The notes under the pieces were generated by a model that was not told the DNA's origin, searched no databases, and was given only the letters and a program-made list of their open reading frames with translations. Of a DNA stretch of 64,000 bases, positions 46,323-56,883 are shown in pieces; within the stretch, counting starts at the first letter, position 1, and each line of letters begins with the position of its first letter. The translations under genes and the position numbers were made by a program. The stretch is from Amycolatopsis thermoflava N1165 (GTDB taxonomy: Bacteria > Actinomycetota > Actinomycetes > Mycobacteriales > Pseudonocardiaceae), in contig NZ_KI421511.1 of NCBI RefSeq assembly GCF_000473265.1, positions 5,120,446 to 5,184,445 on the forward strand, in the 5' to 3' direction.

Positions 46323-47350
46323 GATCCGCACCGCGCCTGGGTCGCCGGCATGATCGGGAGGTTGATCTCCTGGTTGATCAGCGGCGGCAGCGACACGCTC
46401 CCGCTCGCCGAGCAGAGGTAGAAGTTGAACCAGGAACCGTAGTCGGCCGTGCGCGCCAGCGTCGTGACCTTCTCCGGCAGGAACTGGATGAAGTGCTCCA
46501 CCAGTGGCTCGCTGTCGTTGAGGTTCTGGGCGAGCCCGCCCAGCGCCGAGATGTCGTTCTTGAGCGGTTCGCGCGCCTCGTCGAGGAAGCCCGCGGTCGT
46601 GTTGGCCAGGCCGCCGAGCGCGTCGATCGCGTCACCGATCGAGTCGCGGTCCTGCGCCAGGCCGGTGGTGAGCTGCTGCAGCTTGTCGATCAGGTCGGTC
46701 AGCTGCGGGGTGTGCGCGTTGACCGCGTCCAGCACCGTGTTCAGGTTGGTCACCACCTGGCCGATCACCTGGTCCTTCTGCGCGATCGTGGTGGTCAGCG
46801 ACGCGGTGTGGGCGAGCAGGCTGTCGATCGTGCCGCCCTCGCCCTGCAGGACCTGGATCAGCTCGTAGGACAGCTTGTTGACGTCCTCCGGGTTGAGCGC
46901 GCGGAACAGCGGCTTGAACCCGTTGAACAGCTCGTCCAGGTCGAGCGCGGGCGTGGTGCGCTCCAGCGGGATCGTGCTGCCCGGCTTGAGCGTCCCCTTG
47001 TCGTCCCCGGTGCCCTGGCCGAGCGAGAGGTACCGCTGGCCGACCAGGTTGCGGTACTTGATCTGCACCGTCACCCCGGCGGGCAGGGTGCGGCCCTGGT
47101 CGACCTCGAAGTCGATCTGGGCCTGCCGCCGGTCGACGATCTTGACGTCGGTGACCTGCCCGACCTTCACGCCCGCGATGCGGACGTCGTCGCCGGGCAG
47201 CACCAGCGTGGCGTCGGTGAAGCGGGCGCTGTAGCCGGTGGTGTCCTGGGTGTTGATGTTGGCGATGCTGATGCCGAGGATCGCCGTGAACAACACGGTG
47301 ATCACGATGAAGATGGTCAGCTTGACCAGCGGCGCGACCAGTCCCCTCAC
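46319..47350 (-). CDS. mceB: Mce family protein B
   Basis: This 343-aa protein has a transmembrane helix (LTIFIVITVLFTAILGISIA) and an MCE domain with LPGDDVRIAGVKVGQVTDVK, ending in a Cys-containing tail (CSASG and ARCGS). Its start overlaps the mceA stop by 4 bases. Confidence 0.93.
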   Translation of the reverse strand: MRGLVAPLVKLTIFIVITVLFTAILGISIANINTQDTTGYSARFTDATLVLPGDDVRIAGVKVGQVTDVKIVDRRQAQIDFEVDQGRTLPAGVTVQIKYRNLVGQRYLSLGQGTGDDKGTLKPGSTIPLERTTPALDLDELFNGFKPLFRALNPEDVNKLSYELIQVLQGEGGTIDSLLAHTASLTTTIAQKDQVIGQVVTNLNTVLDAVNAHTPQLTDLIDKLQQLTTGLAQDRDSIGDAIDALGGLANTTAGFLDEAREPLKNDISALGGLAQNLNDSEPLVEHFIQFLPEKVTTLARTADYGSWFNFYLCSASGSVSLPPLINQEINLPIMPATQARCGS

Positions 47351-48681
47351 TTGACCGTCACCTCCGCACCCCGGTAGAGCGGGCCCACGAGCAGGCCGGA
47401 CCAGCCCGGCATGGCCGCCGGGTCGAGGCCGACCTGCGGGCCGACGAGCTGGGACAGGAAGTCGAGCTCGGCCCGGCTGTTGGCCGGGTTGCCGCCCGCC
47501 GCGCCGCCGCCGTTGTAGCCGCCGGCGTCGGCGATGGTGTTGGCGGGCTGGAGCCCGTCACTGGCCGGCCGCGAGCCCGGCGTCGGCTGGGCGCCGTCCT
47601 TGATCGGGCCCTCCGGCGGGTACTGCGGGAACGGCTGCGGGAAGTCCTTGACGTTGTAGCAGCGCGGGCCCCGCTTGTCCTCGAAACGCGGCTCGTCGCG
47701 GCCCGCCACGTACGGCCCGCGGGTGGTGACGATCTCGATCGTCGCGTGCAGGCCCGGCTGGTTCGTGCCCTTGCCCAGCGCCTCGTCCACGTAGGGCACC
47801 AGCTCGGCCATCGAGCCGAACAGGCACGGGTACTCCGGCGCGTACTTCGCCAGCAGCTCGGCCGTCGGCCGGGAGTTCTCGGCGAGGCTGATCAGGTTGC
47901 TCGCGTTCGCGCTCACGAACGATTCCAGGGTCTGCGACGCGGCCGTCACGTTGGCGTAGAGGGCCTGCAGGTTCTGCTGCTCGTCGAACACCGTCTTCGT
48001 CGTGGTCGACAGGTTGTCCAGCGTCTGCACCAGGTCCGGCGCGGCGTCGCTGAGGTTGTCGGAGAACTTCGCCAGCTCGCGCAGGTTCTCCTGCAGCTGC
48101 GGCAGGTGCGGGTTCAGGTCGCCGAAGTAGGTGCCCAGCTCCGACAGGGTCTGCCCGAGCGTCTCGCCGCGGCCCTGCAGGGCGGTCGAGATGGCGGTCA
48201 GCGTGGTGGACAGCTTCTCCGGCTGCACGGCCTGCAAGACCGGCAGCAGGTTGTCCAGCGCCTGCGACAGCTGGACCGCGTTCTGCGTGCGGTCCTCGGG
48301 GATCACGTCACCGGCGGCGAGCGTCCGCGCCGACGGCTGCTCCGGGATCTCCAGCGACACGTACCGCTCGCCGAACAGCGTCTTCGGCAGGAACCGGGCG
48401 CTGACGTTCTCCGGGATCAGCTTCGCCGACTCCGGGTCCAGGGCCAGCGTCAGCGTGGCGCCCTCCGCGCTCGCGTCGATCGACTTCACCGACCCGACGA
48501 TCAGCCCGCGCACCTTCACGTCCGACTGCGGCAGCAGCTGGTTGCCGACCTCGCCGGCCTGCAGCTTCACCTCGACCGTCGGCGTGAACGCCCGGTTGTA
48601 CATGGCGATCGACAGCGTGACGCCCGCCGCGAGCACCACGATCAGGAGCAGGCCGAGCAGCCTGCGGCGCAAGGTCACCAC
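47347..48681 (-). CDS. mceA: Mce family protein A
   Basis: This 444-aa first Mce subunit has an N-terminal helix (LLGLLLIVVLAAGVTLSIAM), an MCE domain with LLPQSDVKVRGLIVGSVKSI, a helical stretch, and a C-terminal domain with paired Cys (YPCLFGS and GPRCYNV) characteristic of MceA. It starts at a GTG 7 bp after yrbEB. Confidence 0.93.
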   Translation of the reverse strand: MVTLRRRLLGLLLIVVLAAGVTLSIAMYNRAFTPTVEVKLQAGEVGNQLLPQSDVKVRGLIVGSVKSIDASAEGATLTLALDPESAKLIPENVSARFLPKTLFGERYVSLEIPEQPSARTLAAGDVIPEDRTQNAVQLSQALDNLLPVLQAVQPEKLSTTLTAISTALQGRGETLGQTLSELGTYFGDLNPHLPQLQENLRELAKFSDNLSDAAPDLVQTLDNLSTTTKTVFDEQQNLQALYANVTAASQTLESFVSANASNLISLAENSRPTAELLAKYAPEYPCLFGSMAELVPYVDEALGKGTNQPGLHATIEIVTTRGPYVAGRDEPRFEDKRGPRCYNVKDFPQPFPQYPPEGPIKDGAQPTPGSRPASDGLQPANTIADAGGYNGGGAAGGNPANSRAELDFLSQLVGPQVGLDPAAMPGWSGLLVGPLYRGAEVTVK

Positions 48682-48688
48682 AGTGATG

Positions 48689-49528
48689 TCACCCCGCGAT
48701 CCGGACCGTCACCGAGGTCCCCCAGATGGCGAACCCGATGAAGAAGTTGATGATGGCGACCGTGACGATGCTCAGCCGCACCGCGCGGCCCACCGCCACG
48801 CCCACGCCCGCCGGGCCGCCGGAGGCGCGGTACCCGAAGTAGCAGTGGGTCAGGATGATCACGACGCTGAATATCAGCACCTTGATGAACGAGTAGAAGA
48901 CGTCCTCGGGAGGTAAGAACAGGTTGAAGTAGTGGTCGTAGGTGCCTTCGGACTGCCCGTAGATGTAGATGACCACCAGCCGCGACGCCAGGTACGACGA
49001 CAGCAGGCCGATCACGTACAGCGGGATGACCGCGACGAACCCGGCGATGATCCGCGTGGTCACCAGGTACGGCAGGCTCGGCACGCCCATCACCTCGAGC
49101 GCGTCGATCTCCTCCGAGATCCGCATCGCGCCCAGCTGCGCGGTGAACCCGGCGCCGACGGTCGCCGACAACGCGAGGCCCGCGACCAGCGGGGCGATCT
49201 CGCGGGTGTTGAAGAACGCCGTCAGGAAGCCGGTGAACGCCGACGTGCCGATCGAGTTCAGGGCCGAGTAGCCCTGGAGGCCGACGAGGACACCGGTGAA
49301 CAGGGTGAGGCCGATCATCACGCCGACCGTGCCGCCGATGACCGCCAGCGAGCCCGAGCCGAAGCTGACCTCGGCCAGCAGCCGCAGAACTTCCTTGGTG
49401 TAGCGGCGGATCGTGCGCGGCGTCCACGCCAGCGCTCGGATGTAGAACGACATCTGGTCGCCGAAGTTGTCCAGCACCTCGAGTGGACGGTGGGCGATCC
49501 GCTTCGCCGTCTGACCGATGTTCGCCAT
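48689..49528 (-). CDS. yrbEB: MlaE/YrbE-family permease B
   Basis: This 279-aa integral membrane permease of the Mce importer carries the coupling-helix motif EEIDALEVMGVPSLPYLVTT, where the ATPase docks. It has about five membrane segments. It starts MANIGQTAKRIAHRPLEVLD, 2 bp after yrbEA. It pairs with yrbEA to form the transmembrane core. Confidence 0.94.
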   Translation of the reverse strand: MANIGQTAKRIAHRPLEVLDNFGDQMSFYIRALAWTPRTIRRYTKEVLRLLAEVSFGSGSLAVIGGTVGVMIGLTLFTGVLVGLQGYSALNSIGTSAFTGFLTAFFNTREIAPLVAGLALSATVGAGFTAQLGAMRISEEIDALEVMGVPSLPYLVTTRIIAGFVAVIPLYVIGLLSSYLASRLVVIYIYGQSEGTYDHYFNLFLPPEDVFYSFIKVLIFSVVIILTHCYFGYRASGGPAGVGVAVGRAVRLSIVTVAIINFFIGFAIWGTSVTVRIAG

Positions 49529-49530
49529 GA

Positions 49531-50325
49531 TCAGCTCAGCTTTCCGGGGACGATCTGCAGGTAGATGAGCGTGATCACGAAGTTCACGACGAAGAGCAGC
49601 AGGAACGTGATGACGACGGACTGGTTCACCGCGTCGCCCACGCCCTTCGGGCCGCCTGCGGGGTTCAGCCCGCGGTAGGCGGCGACCACGGCGGCGATGA
49701 AGCCGAAGATGAGCGCCTTGATCTCGCCGACCCACAAGTCGGGCAGCTGCGCCAGCGCCGAGAAACTCGCCAGGTACGCGCCCGGCGTGCCGCCCTGCAG
49801 CACCACGTTGAAGAAGTAGCCGCCGAGCACGCCGATGACGCTGACCATGCCGTTGAGCAGCAGCGCGACGAGCATCGACGCGAGCACACGCGGCACGATC
49901 AGCCGCTGCACCGCGGAGACGCCGAGCACCTCCATCGCGTCGATCTCCTCGCGGATCGTGCGCGCGCCGATGTCCGCGCAGATCGCGCTGCCGCCCGCGC
50001 CCGCGACGAGCAGCGCGGTCACCAGCGGGGCGGCCTGCTGCACGGTGGCGAGCACGCTGCCGGCGCCGGTGTAGGACTGCGCGCCGAGCTGGCGCGCGAG
50101 GGACCCGAACTGCAGCGAGATGACCGCGCCGAACGGGATCGCGACGAGGGCCGTGGGCAGGATCGTGACGCTCGCGATGAACCACGACTGCTGGATGAAC
50201 TCCCGCAACTGGAACGGCCGCTGGAAGAACCCGCGGATGATGTCCAGCCCGAGGGCGAACAGCTTCCCGGTCTCACGCAGCATTCCGATCCCGGGAACCT
50301 TGGCCGAGGAGGCCGTCGAGCTCAT
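49531..50325 (-). CDS. yrbEA: MlaE/YrbE-family permease A
   Basis: This 264-aa first permease subunit has EEIDAMEVLGVSAVQRLIVP as the ATPase-coupling motif and several hydrophobic segments. Its ATG overlaps the stop of the ATPase gene (ATGA), so ATPase and permease are made together. Confidence 0.94.
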   Translation of the reverse strand: MSSTASSAKVPGIGMLRETGKLFALGLDIIRGFFQRPFQLREFIQQSWFIASVTILPTALVAIPFGAVISLQFGSLARQLGAQSYTGAGSVLATVQQAAPLVTALLVAGAGGSAICADIGARTIREEIDAMEVLGVSAVQRLIVPRVLASMLVALLLNGMVSVIGVLGGYFFNVVLQGGTPGAYLASFSALAQLPDLWVGEIKALIFGFIAAVVAAYRGLNPAGGPKGVGDAVNQSVVITFLLLFVVNFVITLIYLQIVPGKLS

Positions 50326-51500
50326 GCCTCACCGGCCCCCGGGCCACGCAACCGGTCGGTGGTATCGGTTCTGCTGGGCCACCCGGACTGCGGCATGCGC
50401 GCGATTTCCTCGTCGGAGAGCTGACCCTGGTGGTGCGTGGGCAGCGGCATGGTTTGGGCGGCGGCGTGGCGGCTGCCGGTGTGCACCGCGCGGCGCGGCG
50501 TGACGCCGTAGTGGCGCTGCTCCTCCGGGGACAGGGACTCGATGATCCCCTCCTGCGCCGCTGGCGGCAGGGTGTGCAGGATCTTCATGACGCGGTCCTT
50601 GCGGCGGATCGCGCCCTGCCTGGTCGGCACGCCCGGGGTCGGCTGCATCTGGGCCGGGATGCCGGTGACGTCCTCGACCCCGCCCGCGTGGTGGCCTGCC
50701 TCGAACATGGCGCGCTCGGCGGCCATCTGGGCGGTGTCCTTCTCCTCGGACATGCCGATCGGGCCGTCCATGCGGCCGTTGAGGAACTGCTTGACGACCG
50801 GCTCCTCGCTGGTCAGCAGCACCTCGCGGGGGCCGAACATGACCAGCTCCTTGCGGAAGAGCATGCCCAGGTTGTCCGGCACCGTGCGGGCCAGGTTGAT
50901 GTTGTGCGTGACGATCAGGAACGTCGCGTCGATCTGCGCGTTGACGTCGATGAACAGCTGCGAGATGTAGGTGGTGCGGACCGGGTCCAGACCCGAGTCC
51001 GGCTCGTCGACCAGGATGATCTCCGGGTCCAGCACCAGGGCGCGGGCCAGGCCGGCGCGCTTGCGCATACCGCCGGAAATCTCGCCGGGCAGCTTCTTCT
51101 CGGCACCGGCCAGACCGGTCATCTCGAGCTTTTCCAGGACGATCCGGCGGATCTCGGTCTCGGATTTCTTGGTGTGCTCGCGCAGCGGGAACGCGACGTT
51201 GTCGTAGAGGTTCATGGAACCGAACAGCGCGCCGTCCTGGAACAGCACACCGAACAATTTTCGCGTTTCGTAGAGCTTGTGCTCGCTGCACCGCACGATG
51301 TCGACACCGTTGATCATGCAGCTGCCCCGGTCGGGCTTGAGCAGCCCGATCATGGACTTCAGGAACACCGACTTGCCGGTGCCCGACGGGCCCAGCATGA
51401 CCGACACCTCGCCCGGAGGCAGTGTCAAGGTCACGTCCCGCCAAATGGTCTGCCGCCCGAAGGACTTGGTCAGACCCTCGATGACCACCTCGGCACCCAT
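50322..51500 (-). CDS. mceG: Mce transporter ATP-binding protein
   Basis: This 392-aa ABC ATPase powers lipid import. Walker A GPSGTGKS lies at about 37-44, the signature SGGMRKRAGLAR near 145, and Walker B IILVDEPDSGLDP follows. After the ATPase domain comes a ~140-residue C-terminal extension rich in Met, His and Gln, longer than needed for catalysis and of a type also seen in mycobacterial Mkl. I start at the ATG 51500 (MGAEVVIEGLTKSFGRQTIW). It is first in the mce operon. Confidence 0.94.
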   Translation of the reverse strand: MGAEVVIEGLTKSFGRQTIWRDVTLTLPPGEVSVMLGPSGTGKSVFLKSMIGLLKPDRGSCMINGVDIVRCSEHKLYETRKLFGVLFQDGALFGSMNLYDNVAFPLREHTKKSETEIRRIVLEKLEMTGLAGAEKKLPGEISGGMRKRAGLARALVLDPEIILVDEPDSGLDPVRTTYISQLFIDVNAQIDATFLIVTHNINLARTVPDNLGMLFRKELVMFGPREVLLTSEEPVVKQFLNGRMDGPIGMSEEKDTAQMAAERAMFEAGHHAGGVEDVTGIPAQMQPTPGVPTRQGAIRRKDRVMKILHTLPPAAQEGIIESLSPEEQRHYGVTPRRAVHTGSRHAAAQTMPLPTHHQGQLSDEEIARMPQSGWPSRTDTTDRLRGPGAGEA

Positions 51501-51631
51501 CGAACCTCCCGCAGCTCCGACGCCGTGGATCAACACCCTGGCACACGCCTGCCCGGCGTCAACAAGGTGCAACGAGTCAAGTCCCGAGCAGGTTACTCAT
51601 GAGTTTTTCAAGCCACAATCCAGGTGAAGAG

Positions 51632-51668
51632 AAAAAGGCGGGCCACCCGCCGGGTGACCCGCCTTTTT
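51632..51668 (-). terminator. Terminator after rplL
   Basis: There is a 17-bp stem with one mismatch (51632-51648 with 51652-51668, aaaaaggcggg...), with A and T runs at the edges and a 3-base loop, 20 bp past the rplL stop. Confidence 0.9.
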
Positions 51669-51687
51669 CGAGATGCGGAATTCGCGA

Positions 51688-52080
51688 CTACTTGACGCTG
51701 ACCTTGGCGCCGGCAGCCTCGAGCTTCTCCTTGGCCGCGTTGGCGGCGTCCTTGTCGACCTTCTCCAGGAGCGGCTTCGGGGCGCCCTCGACGAGCTCCT
51801 TGGCCTCCTTCAGGCCCAGGCCGGAGACGACCTCGCGGACGACCTTGATGACCTGGATCTTCTTGTCGCCGGCACCCTCGAGGATGACGTCGAACTCGTC
51901 CTTCTCCTCCTCGGCCGGGGCGCCCGCAGCGGCGGCACCCGGGGCGGCGGCCGCGACGGCGACCGGCGCGGCGGCGGTGACGTCGAAGGTCTCCTCGAAC
52001 TTCTTCACGAAGTCCGAGAGCTCCAGCAGGGTCAGCTCCTTGAACGCGTCGAGCAGTTCGTCGGTGCTCAGCTTCGCCAT
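51688..52080 (-). CDS. rplL: 50S ribosomal protein L7/L12 (bL12)
   Basis: This 130-aa stalk protein recruits translation GTPases. It has an N-terminal dimer domain ([20 protein letters not shown]), an Ala-rich hinge and the C-terminal factor-binding domain ([20 protein letters not shown]). It lies 45 bp after rplJ. Confidence 0.98.
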   Translation of the reverse strand: MAKLSTDELLDAFKELTLLELSDFVKKFEETFDVTAAAPVAVAAAAPGAAAAGAPAEEEKDEFDVILEGAGDKKIQVIKVVREVVSGLGLKEAKELVEGAPKPLLEKVDKDAANAAKEKLEAAGAKVSVK

Positions 52081-52125
52081 GGTGGCGTTCCTTTCCTAAC
52101 GGGTGGTACGGGGTGGGTGGTTACT

Positions 52126-52662
52126 TCAGCTCTCGGCGGGTGCCTCGTCGCCCTGCTGCTTGTCCGCGAGGGCCTGCGCGAGGCGGGCGACCTGGGACGC
52201 CGGGGCCTGGAACAGAGCCGCGGCCTGGGACAGCTTGGCCTTGAACGCGCCTGCCGCCTTGGCGAGGAGAACCTCGCGGCTGTCGAGGTCGGCGATCTGG
52301 TTGACCTCGTCGACGGACAGCGGGCGGCCGTCCATGTAGCCGCCCTTGATGACCAGGGCGGCGTTGTCCTTGGCGAAGTTCTTCAGGGCCTTCGCGGCGT
52401 CGACCGGCTCACCCTGCACGAAGGCGATCGCGGTCGGGCCGACGAAGAGATCCTGGAGACCCTCGATGCCGGCCTCTTCCGCGGCCCGCTGCACGAGGGT
52501 GTTCTTCGCAACCCGGTACTTGGCACTGGTGCCGAGAGCGCGGCGCAGCTCGCTGAGCTGGGACACGGAGAGGCCGTTGTACTGGGTGATGACGGTGGCC
52601 GAGCTGCTGCGGAAGTGGTCCGCGATCTCGGCGACGGCCGCCACCTTGTCCGGCTTCGCCAT
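52126..52662 (-). CDS. rplJ: 50S ribosomal protein L10 (uL10)
   Basis: This 178-aa stalk base anchors L7/L12. It starts [20 protein letters not shown] behind GAGGAGG. The frame extends far upstream but without similarity. In E. coli it represses its own operon by binding the leader, and here a long untranslated leader is present. Confidence 0.97.
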   Translation of the reverse strand: MAKPDKVAAVAEIADHFRSSSATVITQYNGLSVSQLSELRRALGTSAKYRVAKNTLVQRAAEEAGIEGLQDLFVGPTAIAFVQGEPVDAAKALKNFAKDNAALVIKGGYMDGRPLSVDEVNQIADLDSREVLLAKAAGAFKAKLSQAAALFQAPASQVARLAQALADKQQGDEAPAES

Positions 52663-52880
52663 GGGTCGCCTCCTCTCTTGGCTGGTTTGACCGCCTTGTG
52701 CGAGGAGTCCCGGGAAGAAGAAAACGCCCACGCGCAGCAAGCACGGGGCGTCGGGCACACCGGGGGTGTGCAGCCTCGTTCTTCCTGCGCGGGCCGCCCC
52801 TCCTGTTCCGGGGCACTTCGCTTCGCGCCTGACGGCGTGAAGAACCAGCGGTCTTCGGTAGAACCGTCGTCCATAGTACC
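52663..52880 (-). promoter_or_regulatory. Long structured leader upstream of rplJ
   Basis: There are about 210 bases between a -10-like TACTAT on the minus strand (52878-52873) and the rplJ start. The stretch includes a perfect 6-bp hairpin (52755-52760 with 52766-52771) and other GC stems. Position and length fit an L10 autoregulatory leader, but I could not fold it or match the Rfam model. Confidence 0.4.
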
Positions 52881-52962
52881 TGGCCTGCGCGGGCGGCTTG
52901 CCGGCCCCCTGGTTACGCGGTCCGTGATGACTCGGCCACCCCGTGGCAGGCATCATGGGCGC

Positions 52963-53916
52963 GTGGTGGAGCAGCGACCAGGCCAACAGCCCGACGAGCC
53001 GTCCCGGGACCCCAGCGGCGAGCCGCCGGCGGGCAGCTCGGCCGTGGAACCCGCCCAGCCGCAGCTCGATCCGGAGCAGCTGCGGCAGTTCCAGCAGTTC
53101 CAGCAGTTCCAGGACTTCCTCCGCTACACCGAAGCGCAGCGGCAGAGCAACGGAGAGCTGGTGCCGACGCAGAACGCGCCGGTGCAGAGCGCACCTGGGT
53201 ACGGCCCGGTGCAGAACGCGCCTGGGTACGGCCCGGTGCAGAACGCGCCCGTGCCTGGCCCACCGACGCAGGCCGGGCACGGCGGCCCGCCGGTGCCACC
53301 TCCTCCGTACGGCCAGCTCCAGCCCCTCCCCCAGCCCGGCCCGAAGATCAGGGCACCGAAGTGGGCGAAACGGCTGGCGGGGAAGCTGCTGTCCGCGCTG
53401 CTGTTCCTGATCGTCCTGATCGTCGCCGGCAAGCTGGCCTACAACCACTTCTTCCCGAGCGACGACCCCGACCTACCCGCCGCTCAGACCGGTGGTGGCA
53501 CGTACCACACCAACGTGCTCTATTCGGCGAACCCGTACGAAGCAGCTCGCCAGATCTACCAGCAGATCGGCCAGAACCTGCCGGACCGCGCCTGCGGGCT
53601 GATCGCACCGGAGGTGCGTCAGAAGTTCGCGAACGACCTCGGGTACGCGACCTGCGAACAGGCGTCGGCCGAGATCTACAAGCAGGTGACGAACCGGATC
53701 AGCTGGGCCAGTTCACTGCCGTTCGGGGGCACCCCTCCCCAGGGCGCCACCGAGGTGCGCATCGACTCCTGCGAGTACGAGATCACCGGCGGTCCCGCGC
53801 TCGGTGTCTTCGTCGTCAGGGAGGTCAACACCAACCAGTGGCTCGTCGTGGGCCACGAGCCAGGCCCCACGGCGTGCCCCGCGCCGAGTACTGCGGGCAC
53901 TCCCACCAGGCGATGA
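52963..53916 (+). CDS. Single-pass membrane protein with Gln-rich repeat tail
   Basis: This 317-aa protein of unknown function has a cytoplasmic half that is Pro/Gln-rich with short repeats (QFQQFQQFQ) and a 27-bp tandem DNA duplication (53191-53244) giving APGYGPVQN twice. One transmembrane segment (about residues 147-165) follows, then a ~145-residue outer domain with three or four cysteines ([24 protein letters not shown]). The start is GTG 52963; an ATG at 52927 is also possible. It lies between rplJ and rplA on the other strand and ends in a shared terminator. Confidence 0.7.
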   Translation: MVEQRPGQQPDEPSRDPSGEPPAGSSAVEPAQPQLDPEQLRQFQQFQQFQDFLRYTEAQRQSNGELVPTQNAPVQSAPGYGPVQNAPGYGPVQNAPVPGPPTQAGHGGPPVPPPPYGQLQPLPQPGPKIRAPKWAKRLAGKLLSALLFLIVLIVAGKLAYNHFFPSDDPDLPAAQTGGGTYHTNVLYSANPYEAARQIYQQIGQNLPDRACGLIAPEVRQKFANDLGYATCEQASAEIYKQVTNRISWASSLPFGGTPPQGATEVRIDSCEYEITGGPALGVFVVREVNTNQWLVVGHEPGPTACPAPSTAGTPTRR

Positions 53917-53953
53917 GAAGGGCCCCGGCGCAGCAGCGCCGGGGCCCTTCTCA
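53914..53953. terminator. Bidirectional terminator
   Basis: There is a perfect 18-bp stem (53914-53931 with 53936-53953) and a 4-base loop. It includes the stop codon of the plus-strand membrane-protein gene and lies 10 bp beyond the end of rplA on the other strand. Confidence 0.9.
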
Positions 53954-53963
53954 CGAACCAACG

Positions 53964-54683
53964 TCAGACGGTCGCGTCCTCGGCGAGGAGGTTGCGCGTC
54001 CGGGCGGGGTCGACCGGGATGCCGCGCCCCATGGTGGTCGAGACGACCACCTTCTTGATGTAGCGGCCCTTCGCGGCGGACGGCTTCGCCCGCAGGATCT
54101 CGTCCAGGGCGGCCGCGTAGTTCTCCACCAGCTTCTCGGCGTCGAACGACGACTTGCCGATCACCAGGTGCAGGTTGGCCTGCTTGTCGACGCGGAAGTC
54201 GATCTTGCCGCCCTTGATCTCGGTGACCGCCTTCGCCACGTCGGGCGTCACGGTGCCGCTCTTCGGGTTCGGCATCAGGCCACGCGGGCCCAGGATGCGG
54301 GCGATGCGCCCGACCTTCGCCATCTGGTCCGGCGTCGCGACAGCGGCGTCGAAGTCGAGCCAGCCACCCTGGATTCGCTCGATCAGGTCGTCGCTGCCGA
54401 CGGCGTCCGCACCGGCGGCCTCGGCCTGCGCGGCCTTGTCGCCGACGGCGAACGCGATGACGCGGACGGTCTTACCGGTACCGTGCGGCAGGTTCACGGT
54501 GCCGCGGACCATCTGGTCGGCCTTGCGGGGGTCGACGCCGAGGCGCATCGCGACCTCGACCGTCTCGTCCATCTTGGACTTGGAGAGCTCCTTCGCCAGC
54601 TTGACGGCCTCGAGCGGGGCGTAGAGCCGCTCGCGGTCGATCTGCTCAGCCGTCTGGCGGTAAGCCTTGCTGCGCTTTGCCAT
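53964..54683 (-). CDS. rplA: 50S ribosomal protein L1 (uL1)
   Basis: This 239-aa protein of the mobile L1 stalk helps release E-site tRNA. It starts [20 protein letters not shown], and [20 protein letters not shown] is the signature. It lies 77 bp after rplK. Confidence 0.98.
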   Translation of the reverse strand: MAKRSKAYRQTAEQIDRERLYAPLEAVKLAKELSKSKMDETVEVAMRLGVDPRKADQMVRGTVNLPHGTGKTVRVIAFAVGDKAAQAEAAGADAVGSDDLIERIQGGWLDFDAAVATPDQMAKVGRIARILGPRGLMPNPKSGTVTPDVAKAVTEIKGGKIDFRVDKQANLHLVIGKSSFDAEKLVENYAAALDEILRAKPSAAKGRYIKKVVVSTTMGRGIPVDPARTRNLLAEDATV

Positions 54684-54760
54684 GTCTGTCCTTAGCTAGA
54701 AAGTGGATCAGTTGTGGTACGAGCCAGCGCCTGGCTCTCCCACATCCGGGAAAACCGGAT

Positions 54761-55192
54761 CTATTCGACCGTGATGCCCATCGACCGGGCGGTGCCGGCG
54801 ATGATCTTCGCGGCCTGCTCGATGTCGTTGGCGTTCAGGTCCGACTTCTTGGTCTCGGCGATCTCGCGCACCTGGTCCCAGGTCACCTTGGCGACCTTGG
54901 TCTTGTGCGGCTCGGCCGAGCCCTTGTCGATGCCCGCGGCCTTCAGCAGCAGCCGAGCGGCCGGCGGCGTCTTCAGCTTGAAGTCGAACGACCGGTCTTC
55001 GTACACGGAGATCTCGACCGGCACCACGTTGCCGCGCTGCGACTCGGTCGCGGCGTTGTAGGCCTTGCAGAACTCCATGATGTTGACGCCGTGCTGACCC
55101 AGCGCGGGGCCGACCGGCGGAGCCGGGTTCGCGGCACCCGCCTGAATCTGCAGCTTGATGATCGCTGCAAGCTTCTTCTTCTTGGGTGGCAT
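54761..55192 (-). CDS. rplK: 50S ribosomal protein L11 (uL11)
   Basis: This 143-aa protein of the GTPase-associated centre starts [20 protein letters not shown]. The Pro-rich [20 protein letters not shown], where thiopeptides bind, is intact. It lies 77 bp after nusG. Confidence 0.98.
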   Translation of the reverse strand: MPPKKKKLAAIIKLQIQAGAANPAPPVGPALGQHGVNIMEFCKAYNAATESQRGNVVPVEISVYEDRSFDFKLKTPPAARLLLKAAGIDKGSAEPHKTKVAKVTWDQVREIAETKKSDLNANDIEQAAKIIAGTARSMGITVE

Positions 55193-55269
55193 TCCTAGTT
55201 CCTATTCAGTACCGAGTACCCCGCGCGCCTGCCTGCGCGCGAGGGCCAACGATCCAGTGTACTGGGTCG

Positions 55270-56599
<1,330 letters not shown>

Positions 56600-56632
56600 G
56601 ACCACTCCTCCGCTAAGGCACCTACATCGACG

Positions 56633-56705
<73 letters not shown>

Positions 56706-56883
56706 TCGAGCAATCCAGCCGCTCGCTGGACGCCCTTGACCCTCCCCGCATGCCCTGCGGGGTCAGGCGCCGGACGTTCCAAGTTCGGAAGTCTACGGCA
56801 AGCCCGGAAGGGGCCCGCAACCGAGGGGCGCAGAACGGCTCCCGCGTGCTCCTCGACACACGCGACGTGCGAACATGAAGGCC

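Noticed and set aside
40057..51500. Idea that the mce operon is a recent mobile insertion
   Set aside because: There is no integrase, transposase, att site or base-composition break, and the location matches mycobacterial mkl, which points to an ancient arrangement.
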